Source of the DNA: Diogma glabrata
Lineage: Eukaryota; Arthropoda; Insecta; Diptera; Cylindrotomidae
Reading direction: 5' to 3'
NCBI GenBank assembly: GCA_963693315.1
Contig: CAVNZG010001044.1
Location: 1-64,000 of the forward strand
Length of the DNA: 64,000 nt
Below, piece after piece: positions 21,801 through 35,544 of the stretch (the first letter of the stretch is position 1; each line of letters opens with the position of its first letter). A program made the position numbers and the translations under genes. Below the pieces are notes generated by a model. The model had not been told where the DNA came from. It saw only the letters and a list, made by a program, of their open reading frames with translations, and did not search any database.

Positions 21801-24180
21801 ATTCTCCTCAGCACCAGTTCGTTATAAAACCTCGTAGGTAATCGGATTATACAGGGTATCCACAATTCCCAAATAAATTACACGTACGAATTCGAATTAA
21901 TAACAATTAACTGTATTATTAGAATATTTTAGTGAACAGAGTTCTCTAATTAACAATAGTACATCCAAAAAAAAAACTTCACTATTATGTAAATCTAATA
22001 ATTTAACTTAATTACGTTCGAGAACATTATTCAAAAAAAAAATTTCATTTTTCAATTTAACTGTCCTTAGTTTTACGGAGCTTAATTTCCAGTTATAAAT
22101 GTATATACATAGGAAAAACTTGTATTTCTTTGGATTTTATGTAAGTAAAATGTTAATAAAATATGTAACCGGTATATACAATCAAATAATTATTTTAACA
22201 TTCCGGATTCGGTATCGTGACAGACCAAGCTTGTAAAATCAAGGTCGAAATAAAACAATCAGTAAGTTCACTGTGACCGTAGGTTTAATATGTTAATGAA
22301 CCCGGAAACTAACATACTAACAGTGCAACGTTGGTATTTCCACTTATTATTAGAAATCACCGATAAAATATGTTATACGCATACCTGGATTCCAAATTGA
22401 AGGCACAAGTTTTCCCCGGCACAAACAGTTAATTAATCTTCTTTTATTTGCTTTGTATAATTCTTTCGTTAACAATTAACTAACAATTTACACATATTAT
22501 ATATTCATTTTTTTTTGCTTTTAGGTTATACTTTTCTTGACATTCACAAACAGATAAATCATTTTTTTTCTTTGGTTTTATTGAATCTACTTTTAAAACT
22601 AATGGCCACAAAATAATTTAACACAATTGATACTAAATACACAAATTTAACACAAAAAAACTTTAAACTAAATAGCCATAATGGATTTCTTTCCTTTTTT
22701 AAAAGATAATTGGTTGAATCACAAATAGTAGCGATCATGCCAAATCGACAAAAATCGAGAATCGTCAAAAAAACAAATCCAATCAGAAAATATCATAGAA
22801 GTAAAATAGTCTGATGGATAATAATCGACTAAGATTCACATTGGAATCATAACAATAAGAGAGCGATTACACGATTTTTTCAGCTATATATAGGTAAATA
22901 GGAGAATCGATACCGCAGTTTATTGTAGAATTTGAAAATTATCGTTATTTTATGTCTCCAATTAAGAAATACTGGTTATTAGGTTGTAATAGAAATTGAA
23001 AAGTATTTCAAAGTTAGGTATACCATTTACAAAACATTTGAAAGAAATATACATGTACTTAACATGAGTATGGATTAAAACGAATTTACAACCGATTTTA
23101 TGATGATTACGTACTACAAAATAGCAAACTACAATTGTTTTACAGTAGAATCTCATGGATAAGAATTTATATATCCGTATATATAGCGGAAAGAAGAATC
23201 GATAATAATAAATATAAAAAATATAACGTTTCGAAGACAATTTCTATGCTGATTGCTGGATACAATTTTAAGGTAGGACAACGAATTGATAAATATGCAC
23301 AGCTAGTTTAGGTTTGACTACAACTATAGCAGGTGGCAGTTAGGGTTCGAGTCCACGGAGAATTTAAATTAATTTAGTATGGCGAAATTAGGCTGGTGAG
23401 AACGCAGTGTGAATCAAAATCAGTGTATTATACATGAAGAAATTATTCTTATTGGGATACTAAATTTGGGTAGCGGAAAATATATTAACTGATGACTATA
23501 AATTAAGTATGGTAAAAAAAATTAAATTATGAAAGTAAATGAAAATTTGAGATATATGATAAAGTAGCATATCTATGAATCAAAGAACCATCCAACCACG
23601 TCGTATTTATTTCGTTACACTATATTTTGTAAAAATCCATTAAGGATTCTGGAAGTTACAGTCGAAAAAAGTTGAAAAAATAAGAAAAATGCAAGTTTTT
23701 TTTTAAATTTTTCCATTTTCAACGCCATAAATTTTAAACAAATAAAGACACTAATTTTTTTAATTTCTTGAAGTCTATAGTAGCTTCAATTTCTTTCTTT
23801 TAAGCTAAAAGACACGAATATTGGTGCAGTTTGCACCAAGTTATTCAAGTTTTCCCAAAGAAAGTCAAAACTCAAAATTTGGAAAAAATAATTTTTACTT
23901 AATTTATTGTGCCATAAATAATAATTTTAAAAATTCAGTCTTTCTCAAACCTCAGTAAAGAATTATTTTAAAATATTAAATTATAATTTTCATTTTTGTT
24001 TTCGAAGTTGGGAATTGGATCGATATACTCACAGTTAATCCCTGAAGAGGAAGTATATGCTGAACTTCATCGTTTTAAGGTAAGTTTGTTATATTTTTAC
24101 GTAGTAATAAATTTTAATGTATATGACTAGTGGTTTTATTTTTTTTAATAATTAATGTATTAATGATTTGCTAAGTGGTA
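21801..24180. other. AT-rich stretch without recognised genes
   Basis: No convincing gene. 23600-23790 is a reversed copy of the dispersed repeat at 37090-37280. A B-box-like GGTTCGAGTCC sits near 23346 without a convincing A box or tRNA fold. Confidence 0.4.
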
Positions 24181-24476
24181 TAATATGGGAAGAATTGTGG
24201 TACGACGGCTCATCTCGGGGTAGAGTAAATACTGCTTATACTCAATGATTCTGCACCATGGCGAGTCATTGGCGCCACAAAACCAATGCAACTCAAGCAT
24301 CTGTTCTTCATGTTAGGGGCGGTTTGTAGCGGGCGTCTGTCTTGGATCAAGCAGCTCGCTATATAAACATGTAAAAAGGTTGTTTCTGGTGACCTTAAGA
24401 TGCAGAACGAACCCATTCATGAAAATTTGGGTAGGGCGAAGGGCTAACACCCCATTTCCGTAAAAAATTACTTGTC
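24181..24476 (+). mobile_element. RTE-type LINE 5' UTR
   Basis: GC-richer than its surroundings and continuous with the ORF that starts at 24477. It ends in GGGCTAACACCCCATTTCC just before the coding start. The exact 5' boundary is not resolved. Confidence 0.55.
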
Positions 24477-27463
24477 ATGAATTCTGTACACAGGCCTAGG
24501 ATTATCTCGGATTCATTATTAGAACGACCCCGGAAACTGTACCCGGACTACGATTTAAAAATGGGAACCTGGAACGTGCTAAGTCTTAGAAGACCAGGAG
24601 ATCTACTAAAACTTACAAACCAAATCAATAGCTATACACTGGATATAGTGGCGTTACAAGAACTAAGATGGCCAGGGAGTGGAATCCACGAAACATCCAA
24701 GGGATACACTCTCTACTATTGCGGTCATGAAAACGGAGGAGAATTTGGAGTTGGCTTTCTCATACATCGTCGCGTGAATCAACATGTTATCGACTTTCGC
24801 CCAATTAATATGCGGATATGCACAATGAGAATCCGTACGCACAAATTTAGTGTAACGATCATCAATGTTCATGCACCTACTGAAGACAAAGCAGATGACG
24901 TTAAAGACCTGTTCTTTCTAGAACTCGAAGAAGTCATCAATAACATCCCGCGACACGATATAAAAATCGTGGTAGGTGACTTCAATGCGCAAATTGGTAG
25001 AAGTGCAGAACTTAAAACACATGTCGGCCCTAACAGCTTGCATCATGCTAGTAACAATAACGGCTTTCGCGCAGCTGAACTGGCTATGATGTATGATCTA
25101 GTAATTTCTAGCACTTTCTTTCCTCATAAGAGAATCCACAAAGCAACGTGGAAATCAAATGATGGAAGAACTGAAAATCAAATCGATCACGTCATGATTT
25201 CTAAGAGACACTCTACAAGTGTAACTGACGTTCGATCATACAGAGGTGCTGATATGGACACTGATCATATGCTTGTCATCTTCAAGTATAAGTGCTAATT
25301 ATCATCTACATTTAATAGGCAAGCAAAAAAGACCGTGCGCTGGAATGTCGAAGCATTTAAACACCTGGAAACACTGAATAGATATCAAGAAATTGTAACG
25401 CAAAGCATAGAAGAGCATGACATCCCATCTGAGATGCCATTAAACATACAAGAAGAATGGCAAACGCTTCAATCAACCATCATATCCGCAGCACAAACTA
25501 CAATCGGAAAACGACCACCGAAATTACGTAACGAATGGTTTGATGACGAGTGCCGCGAAAGCATTGAGCACAAACAAAAACTGCGAGAAAAATGGTTAAC
25601 AAGAAACACCCGAAGCTCCCAAACTGATTATCTATGCGCCAGAAAAGCCTCAGCAAAACTCCTACGGAAAAAGAAATGCGAACATATGAAGAGCTGTATC
25701 GAAAACATCAACCAACATGCGGCTAGTGGAAATTCGAAAGAGTGTCTTGCCAATGCGCGGAATCTGACCAAAGATTTCCACCCAAAATCTACAGCCATCA
25801 AAAATGGAAACAACGAGCTTACAACAAGTGAACGTGATGTGCTGGAAGTATGGCGATCCCACTTTCAAGACCTACTGAATAGGACGAATGAAGTTCATCC
25901 TATTCGAGCAATTGCTCCATCAACTGAGGAGATTTTTGTCCCTTATCCAGCAATAGAAGAAGTGGAAGCTGCCATCAAAAAATTAAAAAATGGCAAATCA
26001 CCAGGTATCGATGGAATCCCTACAGAACTATTTAAGAATGAAGGAGCAGCTCTGGTCTCACGTATATATGATCTGATTCTTGCAATCTGGGACCAAGGAG
26101 AACTACCTGCTGAATGGAAAACAGCTCTCATTGTTCCGCTACATAAAAAAGGTGACCGCCTAAAGTAAGCGAATTATCGTGGAATCGCACTGTTGAACAC
26201 TGCATATAAAATACTAGCTAATGTCGTACTCGCTCGGCTCATCCCGTTCGCCGAATCTATCATCGGCGACTATCAGTGTAGTTTTTGTCCCAACCGTTCA
26301 ACCACAGATCAATGTTTTACCTTAAGGATGATTCTGGAAAAATGTTGGGAGTACAACATCAGCATTCACCAGCTCTACGTTGATTTCAGGCAAGCATATG
26401 ATAGTATCATCCGCGACAACCTCTGGTCCGCACTCATATGCCTTGGTATTCCAGAGAAACTTGTTTCTCTGTGCAAACTCACAACATCGGGATCAAATTG
26501 TAGAATAGTAATCGAAGGGTCTGTTTCTGATCCTTTCGATATAACATCAGGTGTTCGACAAGGTGATGCACTCGCGCCCGTACTATTTAATTTGGCGCTT
26601 GAGTACGCGATAAGAAAAAGCCGCATTGAGACACAAAACTGTATATTTTACAAATCTAGTCAAATTCTTGGCTATGCAGATGATATTGTGCTTCTCGGAC
26701 GTAGAACAAGCGATATCAAGGATAGTCTCTCTCAGCGTGAAAGAAATGCTAAACGACTTGGATTATGCATTAACACCGGCAAGACTAAACTTTTAACAAC
26801 ATCCAGGAATATACCTCCCGGCAATCTGAATACTGGCGACTATGAAGTGGAACGTGTAGAAAACTTCAAATACCTCGGCTCTGTAATAACATCGTCAAAT
26901 GACATGCAGGCAGATATTAAAGCCCGTGTCTCAGCCGCATACAGAGTTTTCTACGCATATACTCAAAACTTTTGCGATCCAAACATCTTTCGCAGTCGTG
27001 CAAACTCACACTTTACAAAGCATTAATTCGACCTCTGCTTACCTTTGGAAGCGAAAGCTGGACACTGACTTCCTCCGATTGTAGAATTTTATCAACATTC
27101 GAGAGGAAAGTCATACGAACAATTTATGGTCCATATAAAGTTGCTGAAAATCAGTATAGAATCCGAATGAATCATGAAATCAGGCAGCTTCTTGGAGGCT
27201 GCGATGTAATCGGATTCATTAAATCCAACCGGATTAGATGGTTTGGTCATGTAGAAAGGGCACCATTAGATAGAATGATTAAAAAAACATCCCAACAACA
27301 ACCAGCTGGTGTTCGTCGAAGAGGAAGACCTAGACAACGCTGGCGTGATGACATCATCCAAGACCTTCGTGATATAGGATGTCGAAACTGGGGTCAACTG
27401 GTTATGGAACGAGACGATTGGAAGCTGATTACACAGACGACAAAATCCCTCCATGGGATGTAA
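24477..27463 (+). pseudogene. RTE-type non-LTR retrotransposon polyprotein, broken
   Basis: The segments 24477-25298, 25335-26168 and 26193-27026 are in one frame, separated by TAA at 25296 and TAA at 26166. A frameshift near 26965-26995 moves to the frame of 26972-27463. N-terminal APE endonuclease: GTWNVLSL, ALQELRW, INVHAPTE, VVGDFNAQIG, NQIDHVMIS, DTDHMLVI. Reverse transcriptase: LKNGKSPGIDGIP, LIVPLHKKGD, NYRGIALLNTAYKILANVV, DFRQAYDSI, GVRQGDALAPVLFNL and catalytic GYADDIVLLG. The C-terminus has RIRWFGHVER, GRPRQRWRDD and RDDWKL, as in RTE elements often annotated as craniofacial development protein 2-like. Otherwise nearly full length, so the damage is recent to moderate. The element cannot encode a working protein. 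Confidence 0.9.
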
Positions 27464-27821
27464 ACGCCAGAGAGAGAGAGAGTTTGTGTGCACGGCCAAC
27501 TGGTTGGCCCGACCTACACGGTCTACAAGACCTCATACTACAGGCTTACTGCTGGCTTAAAAGAATTACTATTTATTGTTTATAATTTGAAATGCACCTT
27601 TATTATGATAAAATGAAACTGAAAATGAATAGAAAAAATAATGATTTATGATTCCTATTATAAAACTTTTATTATAACTATTAATTATAATTGTTATTAT
27701 TGTTTTATTAAAAGGCCGTACATTATATTTCTTTATTGCCATTACTAGTGGACTAGCATGTTTTCCTAGTATTGGGGTGGTGAGCAGTCGCCCAGATCTT
27801 CCCGTAGTTATAATCCAGAGT

Positions 27822-27825
<4 letters not shown>
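27464..27825. other. RTE 3' tail with (AG)n and flank
   Basis: A short (GA)n tract follows the stop at about 27468-27482. Then there is a GC-richer 60-bp block (GTTGGCCCGACCTACACGG) and AT-rich flank. No gene. Confidence 0.5.
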
Positions 27826-27852
<27 letters not shown>

Positions 27853-27953
27853 CAAAGTTAGGCATGTTTAGTGTTAATTATAACAAATTATAAATTAACG
27901 TCTCTAAATATCCGAAGATACCATGCCAACTAGGGATAAGAATGGAATAAAAA

Positions 27954-28811
27954 TTAAGATTCTCTGAGAAATTTATGAACGTTAACTTTAAAGCCTTGAG
28001 GATTAAATTCATCAGGAAAAACCCAGGAAGGTAAGGCATTCCAAAGATGAGAGACTCTGTTGAAAAAGTCACGTTGGAAGGCTACAGTTCTACACCTAAT
28101 TATTTGAACTGTAAAGGGATGCGCTGCTACGTTTGCTCTGGTGTGACGCGAAAGGTTTGCTAATTTAGGTAAAATCGATTTGATCTCTTCAGAAGCTCGC
28201 TCATCCATAATATATTTATAAAATATAGTCAAATCAGCAACATTTCTTCTGTGCTGCAAGGAATCAAGACCGTTAGTAAGACTTGGGTTACCAATGAGTT
28301 TAATAGCTCTACGCTGTACAGAATCAAGGCAGTTGAGACTACTCAAGTAAGCTCCACCCCATATGTGAGAACAGTATTCCATGCAGGGACGTATAAAAGA
28401 TTTATAAACTAAAAGAAGTTGTTCGCTATCGAAAAACTTACGACATCGCCCCAAAAATCCTAACTTTTGAACAGCATTCTTAGCCAGATTAAAAATATGA
28501 GAATTCCACTTCATATTATTTTCAATCTCAACTCCTAGAAGTCTGACAGACTCATTCTCTAAAAGATTTTTGGGGCCAAACGTTAATGGAAAAGGATTGG
28601 GTGTCGTTATCCTAGAAAAATGACAAACCTGTGTTTTGCTTGTATTGAATTCAACACTGTTAGCAATACCCCAATCCATAATTGTTTTAAGATCAGTATT
28701 AAGGGAATCTATCAACTTTGATCTACACTCACTAAGCGCTAAGGGTGTATATAATTTAGGTGCTTCATGAGACGCATGAAGCGTGCTGTCATCAGCAAAA
28801 CTATGTATAGG
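27954..28811 (-). pseudogene. Jockey-like LINE ORF2, C-terminal half
   Basis: Resumes with IHSFADDSTLH, the catalytic FADD box of the reverse transcriptase, then VRLLGVEIENNMKWNSH, LLLVYKSFIRPCMEYCSHIW, SVQRRAIKLIG, LQHRRNVADL and FFNRVSHLWNALP. It ends at 27954. The preceding MLLGP of the open frame comes from the insert's terminal repeat. The reading frame shows the original junction as HP followed by IHS. The same C-terminal family recurs at 42423-43190. Confidence 0.88.
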
Positions 28812-30942
28812 CCCAAGTAACAAATTTTGTTTACAAATTTATTACAGTACATTTACTCTGTAATCGTAAAGTTACAGTGGTAACTGTACCGTAAACGTTC
28901 AGTAAGTGTTTCGTATACATTTTGGGGAATAATTTTGGCTTTTACTGAACGTTTACGGATATCAATTTGCGTAAGAATTATGTATGATTACAAACACGTA
29001 CGTAGTGTTACAGAAAGCAAAATGTATGCGATTTCTATCACTACGGATTACTTACAAAAAAGATACAATCTCATACTTTAATACGAAGTTTTAGATGATT
29101 TTTTGTAAACAAAAAATATAAATAAATATACAAAAACAATAATATGTTTTATGTTTATAAAATGCAAATGTTATATTTTGGCATAACTAATTTTGTATAG
29201 TTGGATGTCAAAATTTACAAACGAATAATAAAATTTCGATTAAATTTTGGAAATACTTTTAAATTAATAATGCGCCATAAAAATAATAAATTATTAAATA
29301 TAATTTAAAAAAAAATTTTATATGTCAATTTATTTTAGAGAGATAAAATTATATAAAATTTGCTTTATTATTTTCATAAATTTAAGTTTTTCTAAAATAC
29401 TTATAATATAAGTTATAAAACCCAATAAAGTTTCATTAAATGTATTTTGTTATTTTTTTTAAATACAGTCAAATATTAATTTTGCATAAAAATGGCTGAG
29501 TTTTCAATTGTAAACTTTCAAATACAAGTTAGCCCTATGTAGATATACAGAGAGTGCACAGAATATATACATTTACATTTTATTTACATTTACACTTCCA
29601 TATTTAAAATGTTAACATGTTAATGTAATGTAAACGCTATGTGTTTGATCTGTAAACATAATCATACAATTACAACTTCCAACTCAAAGAGTTTACATGT
29701 ATAAATTATGTAAACGTTCAGTATTAGCCTCGTTGTTGTGCATTTACATTTACACCTTCCTTTTACAAATATTTACTTGTATATGTTTTGTAAAAGCTTT
29801 GTATAAATCCTTTTACAACTTTTGACATTTGTGAAATAAACAAAAGTGACATTTATTTTTTATTTGGTACAAGCAATCCTCATGCACTTAACTTTGGTAT
29901 ATGTCCAAATTTTTTTTTACATAAATGGGGGGTGGGAGACTATGTACATTTGAACCTACACGATTATTAACATTTACATATGTCAATAAATTAGTTAATG
30001 TAATCCTGGCATTGCGATTCGGCCAGATCTAAATTAATAAGTTTAAATGTATCTTGTAATTATCTTACGAGATTTTGCCTCATAGTGTTCTAAGCTTGGC
30101 ATTGTTGGACCACAATAAAATGCAAATGGTCTCCGAATTCTGAATGATCGGTTATACATAAAATCGATCAAAATTCTTTTTGCTATTAAAAATGGGAAGG
30201 CCGTCAATGTTAAAGTTAACTGAAATATTAATTTAGTGATCCAAATTCGAAAACTTCAACCAACGTATTAGCTCATAATACCAAAGCTTTCCACTACCCG
30301 TCAAAATAATATTTATATTTTTAAGTGTTTGCAATAATTTTCGGGGATCCTTTAATTAGAATTTAAATCCACGAAACTTTAAAATCATAAGTAACTCTTA
30401 AATTAATTAAGACCTAAGATCCGATTAACTAATGCCCAATATATTGAGTCGTCTATCACTGAAAGCTGGCTATAAATTTCTTTATCATTGGAAACAGACA
30501 TCTTTTATTAAACAAAAAATTTTGACTTAAGAAAATTGTATAAATTATGTGACAGTATAAATACATTCCTAATGTAAATGTCCCGTAAATATACGGTAAG
30601 TATATAAGTTCTCAATAAAATAAGTTTTGTAATTAATCTGTAAATGTAAAAATACATTTACAAGGCCAACGTTTAGTACATCTACAATGTAGCTATAAGC
30701 TCTCGTAGACTTTACACCATGTAGTCATTTTGTAGAAGTAATAATACAGTTACATAGTACATAATCAGAAACGTTACATTCGAAGCTATAAGTTTACTAC
30801 TACAATGTAGCTTTACTGTGTACAATCAGAAACAATATTTTGTAGAAGTATAAATACCGCAACCTATTTTGAGTACAGTATGTGTTCCGTAAATAAAACA
30901 ACAATAGTTTGTGACTATAATATATACAAAATGTTACTTGGG
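28812..30942. mobile_element. 2.13-kb non-autonomous TIR element inside the LINE
   Basis: Both ends carry CCCAAGTAACA reading inward, then a TTTTGT block. The LINE dinucleotide GG is duplicated at both flanks (28810-28811 and 30943-30944). Removing the insert and one GG restores the LINE frame exactly. Inside there is no transposase. Instead there are many copies of short TTTACA/TGTAAA motifs and a palindrome at about 28890-28960 (CCGTAAACGTTCAGT with ACTGAACGTTTACGG). I cannot assign a superfamily with confidence from the 2-bp duplication. Confidence 0.75.
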
Positions 30943-32951
30943 GGATGAACCGTTGAGTCCAACAAATCATTAATATAGATAAGAAAAAGAGTTGGTGACA
31001 AAGCGGAACCCTGAGGAACTCCTGCATTAGTTGAAAAAGTATTCGATGATACACCGTCAACATTGACCCAAAATTTTCGATCAGATATAAAGCTCTGTGT
31101 CCAAGATATAAGCTGCTCGTCTAAACCATAGGATCTCAATTTGCATATAAGGTTGTTATGCCAAACTTTGTCAAATGCCTTGGAAATATCAAGAGCAACA
31201 CCGAATGTTTCTCCAAAGTTTTCAAGCGACTTGTTCCAGATATGAGTGACAAAAGACAGCAAATCTCCCGTCGCTCTTCCTTTTCGAAATCCATATTGTC
31301 TCTCATTAATTAATTTGGAAGACTCTAAGAAGCTCATTAAATTAAAATTGACATATTTCTCAAAAATTTTAGCAACTACCGATAAAATTGAAATGGGTCT
31401 GTAATTCGTAGGATCAGTCTTACTGCCCTTTTTTGAAACTGGCTGTACACTAGCCATTTTCCAAATTTCAGGAAAAATTCCTTTCTTATATGACAAATAG
31501 AAGATTTTAGTGAGGATTGGTGCTAGCTCCCTAGCAAATGTTTTAAGTATAATCGGAGGAATAAAATCAGGGCCTGTTGCCTTGTTAGTATTGATTTTTA
31601 AAAGCATTTTTCGAACAATGTTTTTCCGAAAAATTATCCGCCTCATTTTATAAGAAACTTTAGAAATAGGTTTAGGTTGGAAATTAGGTTCTTTTAAAGT
31701 AGAATTTAAAGAGAAATAATGCCCAAGCAAATTAGCTTTCTCTTTTGGATCAATGATAGGGACATCTCTATTAACAAGAGGCGGTAGGGAAGATTTACAA
31801 AAGTTGCTTTGGACAGCCTTTGCGGCTTTATAGAAATTGCGTGAACCAGTCGGATGTTCTGCGAATTTAGATGCTTTTTTCCTATTAAATAGATGTTTCT
31901 CTTCATCTATTAACTTACGACATAAATTTCTCTCTTTACGGTACTGTCTAAGGTTTTCATCGGTTTTGTTTTGATTATACTTTCGAAAAGCCTTTTTTTT
32001 AACTTTTATAGCTTTTTTGCATTTACTAGAAAACCATAGATCAGTTTTTGGAATGATCAATTTATTAGGAATAAATCTGTGCATACCATCAATTACAGTT
32101 TCAGAAAAATTTGATGCAGCTATGTCTGGGTCTTGGCCGGTAAGGCAATAGCGTTTCCAAGGAAAACATCTAAAAAAACTTTTAAGTCCTTGCCAATCCG
32201 CAGCTTTGTAATCCCAAACATTGCGAGGATTCGCTTTAAATTGTTTTGGAATTTGTATATTTAGTTGTGTGGAGATCAAATTATGATCTGAACCACCCAA
32301 TGGTTCTGATATTTTAAATTGAGCCAGATATGGATCGTTTGTCAAAAATAAATCAAGTAAATTACTACTTTGACCAGAAATGTCAGGAACTCTGGTTGGC
32401 AGGTCTATTATTTGAGTAAAATTGTGATAAAGAGCAAACAACTCAGCCTGTCTACCAACCTCGTCAGTTTTAGAACTGTGTGTAAGCCATTCTTTATTGT
32501 GGACATTAAAATCTCCAAGAACTATAAACTTTGCATTAGGATACTCAACCAACCTATCTATCTTCTCAGATAAGTCATGAAATAAATTAGAGTTCTCAGG
32601 TGAATTAGGTGAACGGTAAAGTCCAAAGACAAACAGCGTTTGACTTGGGCAACTAATTTTTAGTGACACCATATTGTGAAATTTTGCATTTAATTCAAAT
32701 TTATTTAATCTCACATATGGTATAGTATCCCTAATATAAGCACAAACTCCATGCTTAATGTAGAAAGAGGATTCAAGTTCATAATTGGGACAAAGGTATC
32801 TGTTTTTATCTAAGGTCACAGCACGCGCACTGATAATCGTTTCCGTTAAAAACAAAATATCAGGTTTCATGGTTTCAAGAAAAAGATGGACTGAATTAAG
32901 GTTTATATTCAATCCTCTTATGTTCGCATAGCTGATAGACAATTTTGCCAT
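30943..32951 (-). pseudogene. Jockey-like LINE ORF2, endonuclease and N-terminal reverse transcriptase
   Basis: Begins MAKLSISYANIRGLN at 32951. APE endonuclease: LFLTETI, GVCAYIRDT, FGLYRSPNSP, FIVLGDFNVHNKEW, SDHNLIST. Reverse transcriptase: INTNKATGPDFIPP, VQPVSKKGSKTDPTNYRPIS, QYGFRKGRAT, ALDISKAFDKVWH, GVPQGSALSPTLFLIYIN. The true coding sequence stops at ...DSTVHP, and the remaining codons to 30915 belong to the inserted element. The frame has no lesion other than the insertion, so the LINE was probably intact or nearly so when hit. It makes the nickase and reverse transcriptase for target-primed retrotransposition in its intact relatives. Confidence 0.88.
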
Positions 32952-33300
32952 TTTAACTCAGAGGAATATCAATGAAAAACATACATACGAAAACCACAGT
33001 AATGCGAAAACAAACAAACTAAAATTGAAATTGAAATTGACTACTTCAACAGCTGGACAACCTGAATCTAAGTCTAGGTTCACTGTTAAAATCGACAATT
33101 AAAATTATGAAATTGTAAACAAAATATTATTTTAGAAACATCAAAACAACAACATCATTTTAATAGCTCAGTTACGGTTCACATTATTCACCTATTTCTG
33201 CAGGAGGGATACCCAGTAATGGTGCGTTGCTGAGCCGTTTTACCAATCCTGCTCGGGGGGACACTAGTGATGTGTAAAAATAAACTATACAAATTTACGA
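32952..33300 (-). mobile_element. Probable 5' UTR of the jockey-like LINE
   Basis: Upstream of the ORF2 ATG on the minus strand. A GC-richer patch at 33195-33270 suggests the element extends to about here. No ORF1 seen and the 5' end is not resolved. Confidence 0.3.
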
Positions 33301-34074
33301 TATTTACTGAATACTCTAATCTATTCTAGGATAATAGGTAAAGAACCATAACCCTCAAGAAAGGAGACGGTCGATAGTAATGAGGTAATTTTGTTTGTAT
33401 GGTTCATATCCATGGACCATTGTGACTATTGAGATTTATATAGTAACCATCATCATATTTAAGACAGGAAGATTTATATAAAATTGCTCTAAAATGCCCG
33501 AAATGTGACTTTGGAGTCCTAAGAGAACCAAAAATTCACATAATTATGCCAATGACCATATTACTACAAACGTCTGCAGAAATATCAAAATGGTTTCTGA
33601 TTTGAATCTCTAAAAACACTCAAAAATTAACCTTCTGTTTTGTTTTATAAAAGCACATATTCTAGAATTGACTTGCGCATGCTACAAAAGCAATATAAAA
33701 ACGACTTTGTTTATATTAAATATTTATTAGTGAAGCACCAACAAATTTGCATTATTTATTTATTTTTTTATTTTTAAAACGTCGATAATGTCAACCACGG
33801 TTTGATGAAACTTTGTTCATCAATTGCCTTACTAATGCCTTTTCAACTGAAGTTGCAATTTTAACCTTTGGTATTGCTTGGTAATGAAAAAACTGTTTCT
33901 CTTTTTTTAAAACAACTAGTATAACATTAAGATGAGGTTCGTTAAAGCAATTTTTTTGTTGAACGCTGTACCGTTTGATGATCTCTTTGGCAAAACAAAC
34001 AAAAACAATGAACCATTTTTCGTTTTCAAAAGATAACAAAAATACTTCTTTCATCAGTCACAATATAACTTTTT
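33301..34074. other. Unassigned; small minus ORF 33791-34054
   Basis: No recognised gene. The 87-codon minus frame ends in VKIATSVEKALVRQLMNKVS and looks mildly protein-like, but I cannot match it to a family. Confidence 0.2.
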
Positions 34075-34192
34075 TAGGTAGATTTCATATAAAAATCTAC
34101 CTATTGCAATGGGCTTCATCTCGGAATTTCGGAAAAATTTTGATGCCAAACGACTATTTGTGATAAGCGGAGATGGAAAAACAAAAAAAAAG

Positions 34193-34266
<74 letters not shown>

Positions 34267-35341
34267 CGATATGAGGTATAACGGAATTTAGCGGTACTCT
34301 CACGGTCGCATTTTTCGACCTACACCAAAATAATTTTCTGTGTATGTTTCGGCAAATAATGTCTTGGACAAGTTCGTGAACTGGCCATATCCGGGTACCG
34401 GTTAAGCGGCTAGAGCCTAAAAAGTCGAATAATCTAGGGCACTATAGCTTCCGTTTGAATAATAACATTTTAATAAAATTTAAAAATATTGAATATTTGA
34501 ACCTTTTTTTATCATTTTTATCCAGATGACCACTTTGGCGTTTCAGGTTCCTCAAAAATCAGCTGTTTTAAAAATTTACTAAACTTTGCTGCCCTTGATC
34601 TAGCTGAAATGGCCAAGCTCATAGTTGAAAACTTTTTTTCACGTACTTAAAATATAAATCTTTCCAAAATTTTCAAAAATAATAGTTTAAGTCTAACGGT
34701 TGAGACCCTTCGGCTGTTGAAATAAAAACAAACGCAAAAGGCAATGCTTTCATCATGTTTCAGTTTATGTTATTTAAATTCATCTTAACTTTTAAACATA
34801 CTTTTCAACTATAGCCTCAAAAAATTTCAGCTTTCTAACCCAAAAGGTTCCATTTTTATAAGCATTATAATGCAACCCTTACAAGAAAAATATCAACCCA
34901 TTTAATACCATAGAAAAATTATCAAAATCTCTTTTGTTTTTATTTTTTTTACTAAGTAACCGTTTGAAAAAAGATTAAATAAGAACAAAAAAACACAACA
35001 ACAAAAGATGATTTTGAAATAAAATTGTTTGATAATGTTTGATTATAAATTATGTGTGATGGTATAATTGTAGTTGTGACGTAGTTCATTTGATCTTTGG
35101 TGGATTTAATATGTTATTAAAAGTAGTTTAAACCAACTTAAATAAAACTGTTCCGAAATTGTATTGATGGCGTTAGTTCGGATAATGTATTTAATTTGGT
35201 TCGATAATTTTTTTGAATTATTCTGTTTCTACTTATATTTTTTATTTAAACTAATCTGACTTATCTAATTTTATTTGGACACAAAACCGTCTGACCCCGA
35301 AATCTACCTATTTCTAGCGGATATACCTGCCGCTGGGATTT
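34075..35341 (+). mobile_element. DINE-1/Helentron-like element A
   Basis: 5' hairpin (TAGGTAGATTT with AAATCTACCTA), a conserved block with CATCTCGGAATTTCGG, a (TA)n tract at 34194-34264, then ACGATATGAGGTATAACGG and CTCTCACGGTCGCATTTTT. The 3' end has CTACCTATTTCTAG and a hairpin AGCGG...CCGCT (35316-35334). The terminal GGTAGATTT and AAATCTACC form subterminal inverted repeats. This layout (subterminal inverted repeats, microsatellite, 3' hairpin, no ORF) is the DINE-1/HINE pattern. Confidence 0.6.
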
Positions 35342-35342
35342 T

Positions 35343-35460
35343 TAGGTAGATTTCATATAAAAATCTACCTATTGCAATGACCGTCATCTCGGAATTTCGG
35401 AAAAATTTTGATGCCAAACGACTATATATGCAAAGCGGAGACGGAAAAACAAAAAAAAAA

Positions 35461-35544
<84 letters not shown>

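Larger units (their letters stand above)
27826..32951 (-). mobile_element. Jockey-like LINE split by a DNA element
   Basis: A minus-strand LINE. It begins before the ATG at 32951 and ends in a poly(A) tail, visible as T-run 27826-27850 on the plus strand. Its ORF2 is interrupted at 28812-30942 by a TIR element. Without that insert, coding runs 32951 to 30945 and then 28811 to 27954. Upstream ORF1 is not evident. Confidence 0.85.

Noticed and set aside
23296..23360. Possible tRNA or SINE around a B-box-like GGTTCGAGTCC
   Set aside because: No A box at correct spacing matches well and the T-arm does not pair.
24040..24080. CCCTGAAGAGGAAG... as a third hammerhead-like PLE 3' motif
   Set aside because: The hairpin exists but GAAA and stem I pairing are absent.
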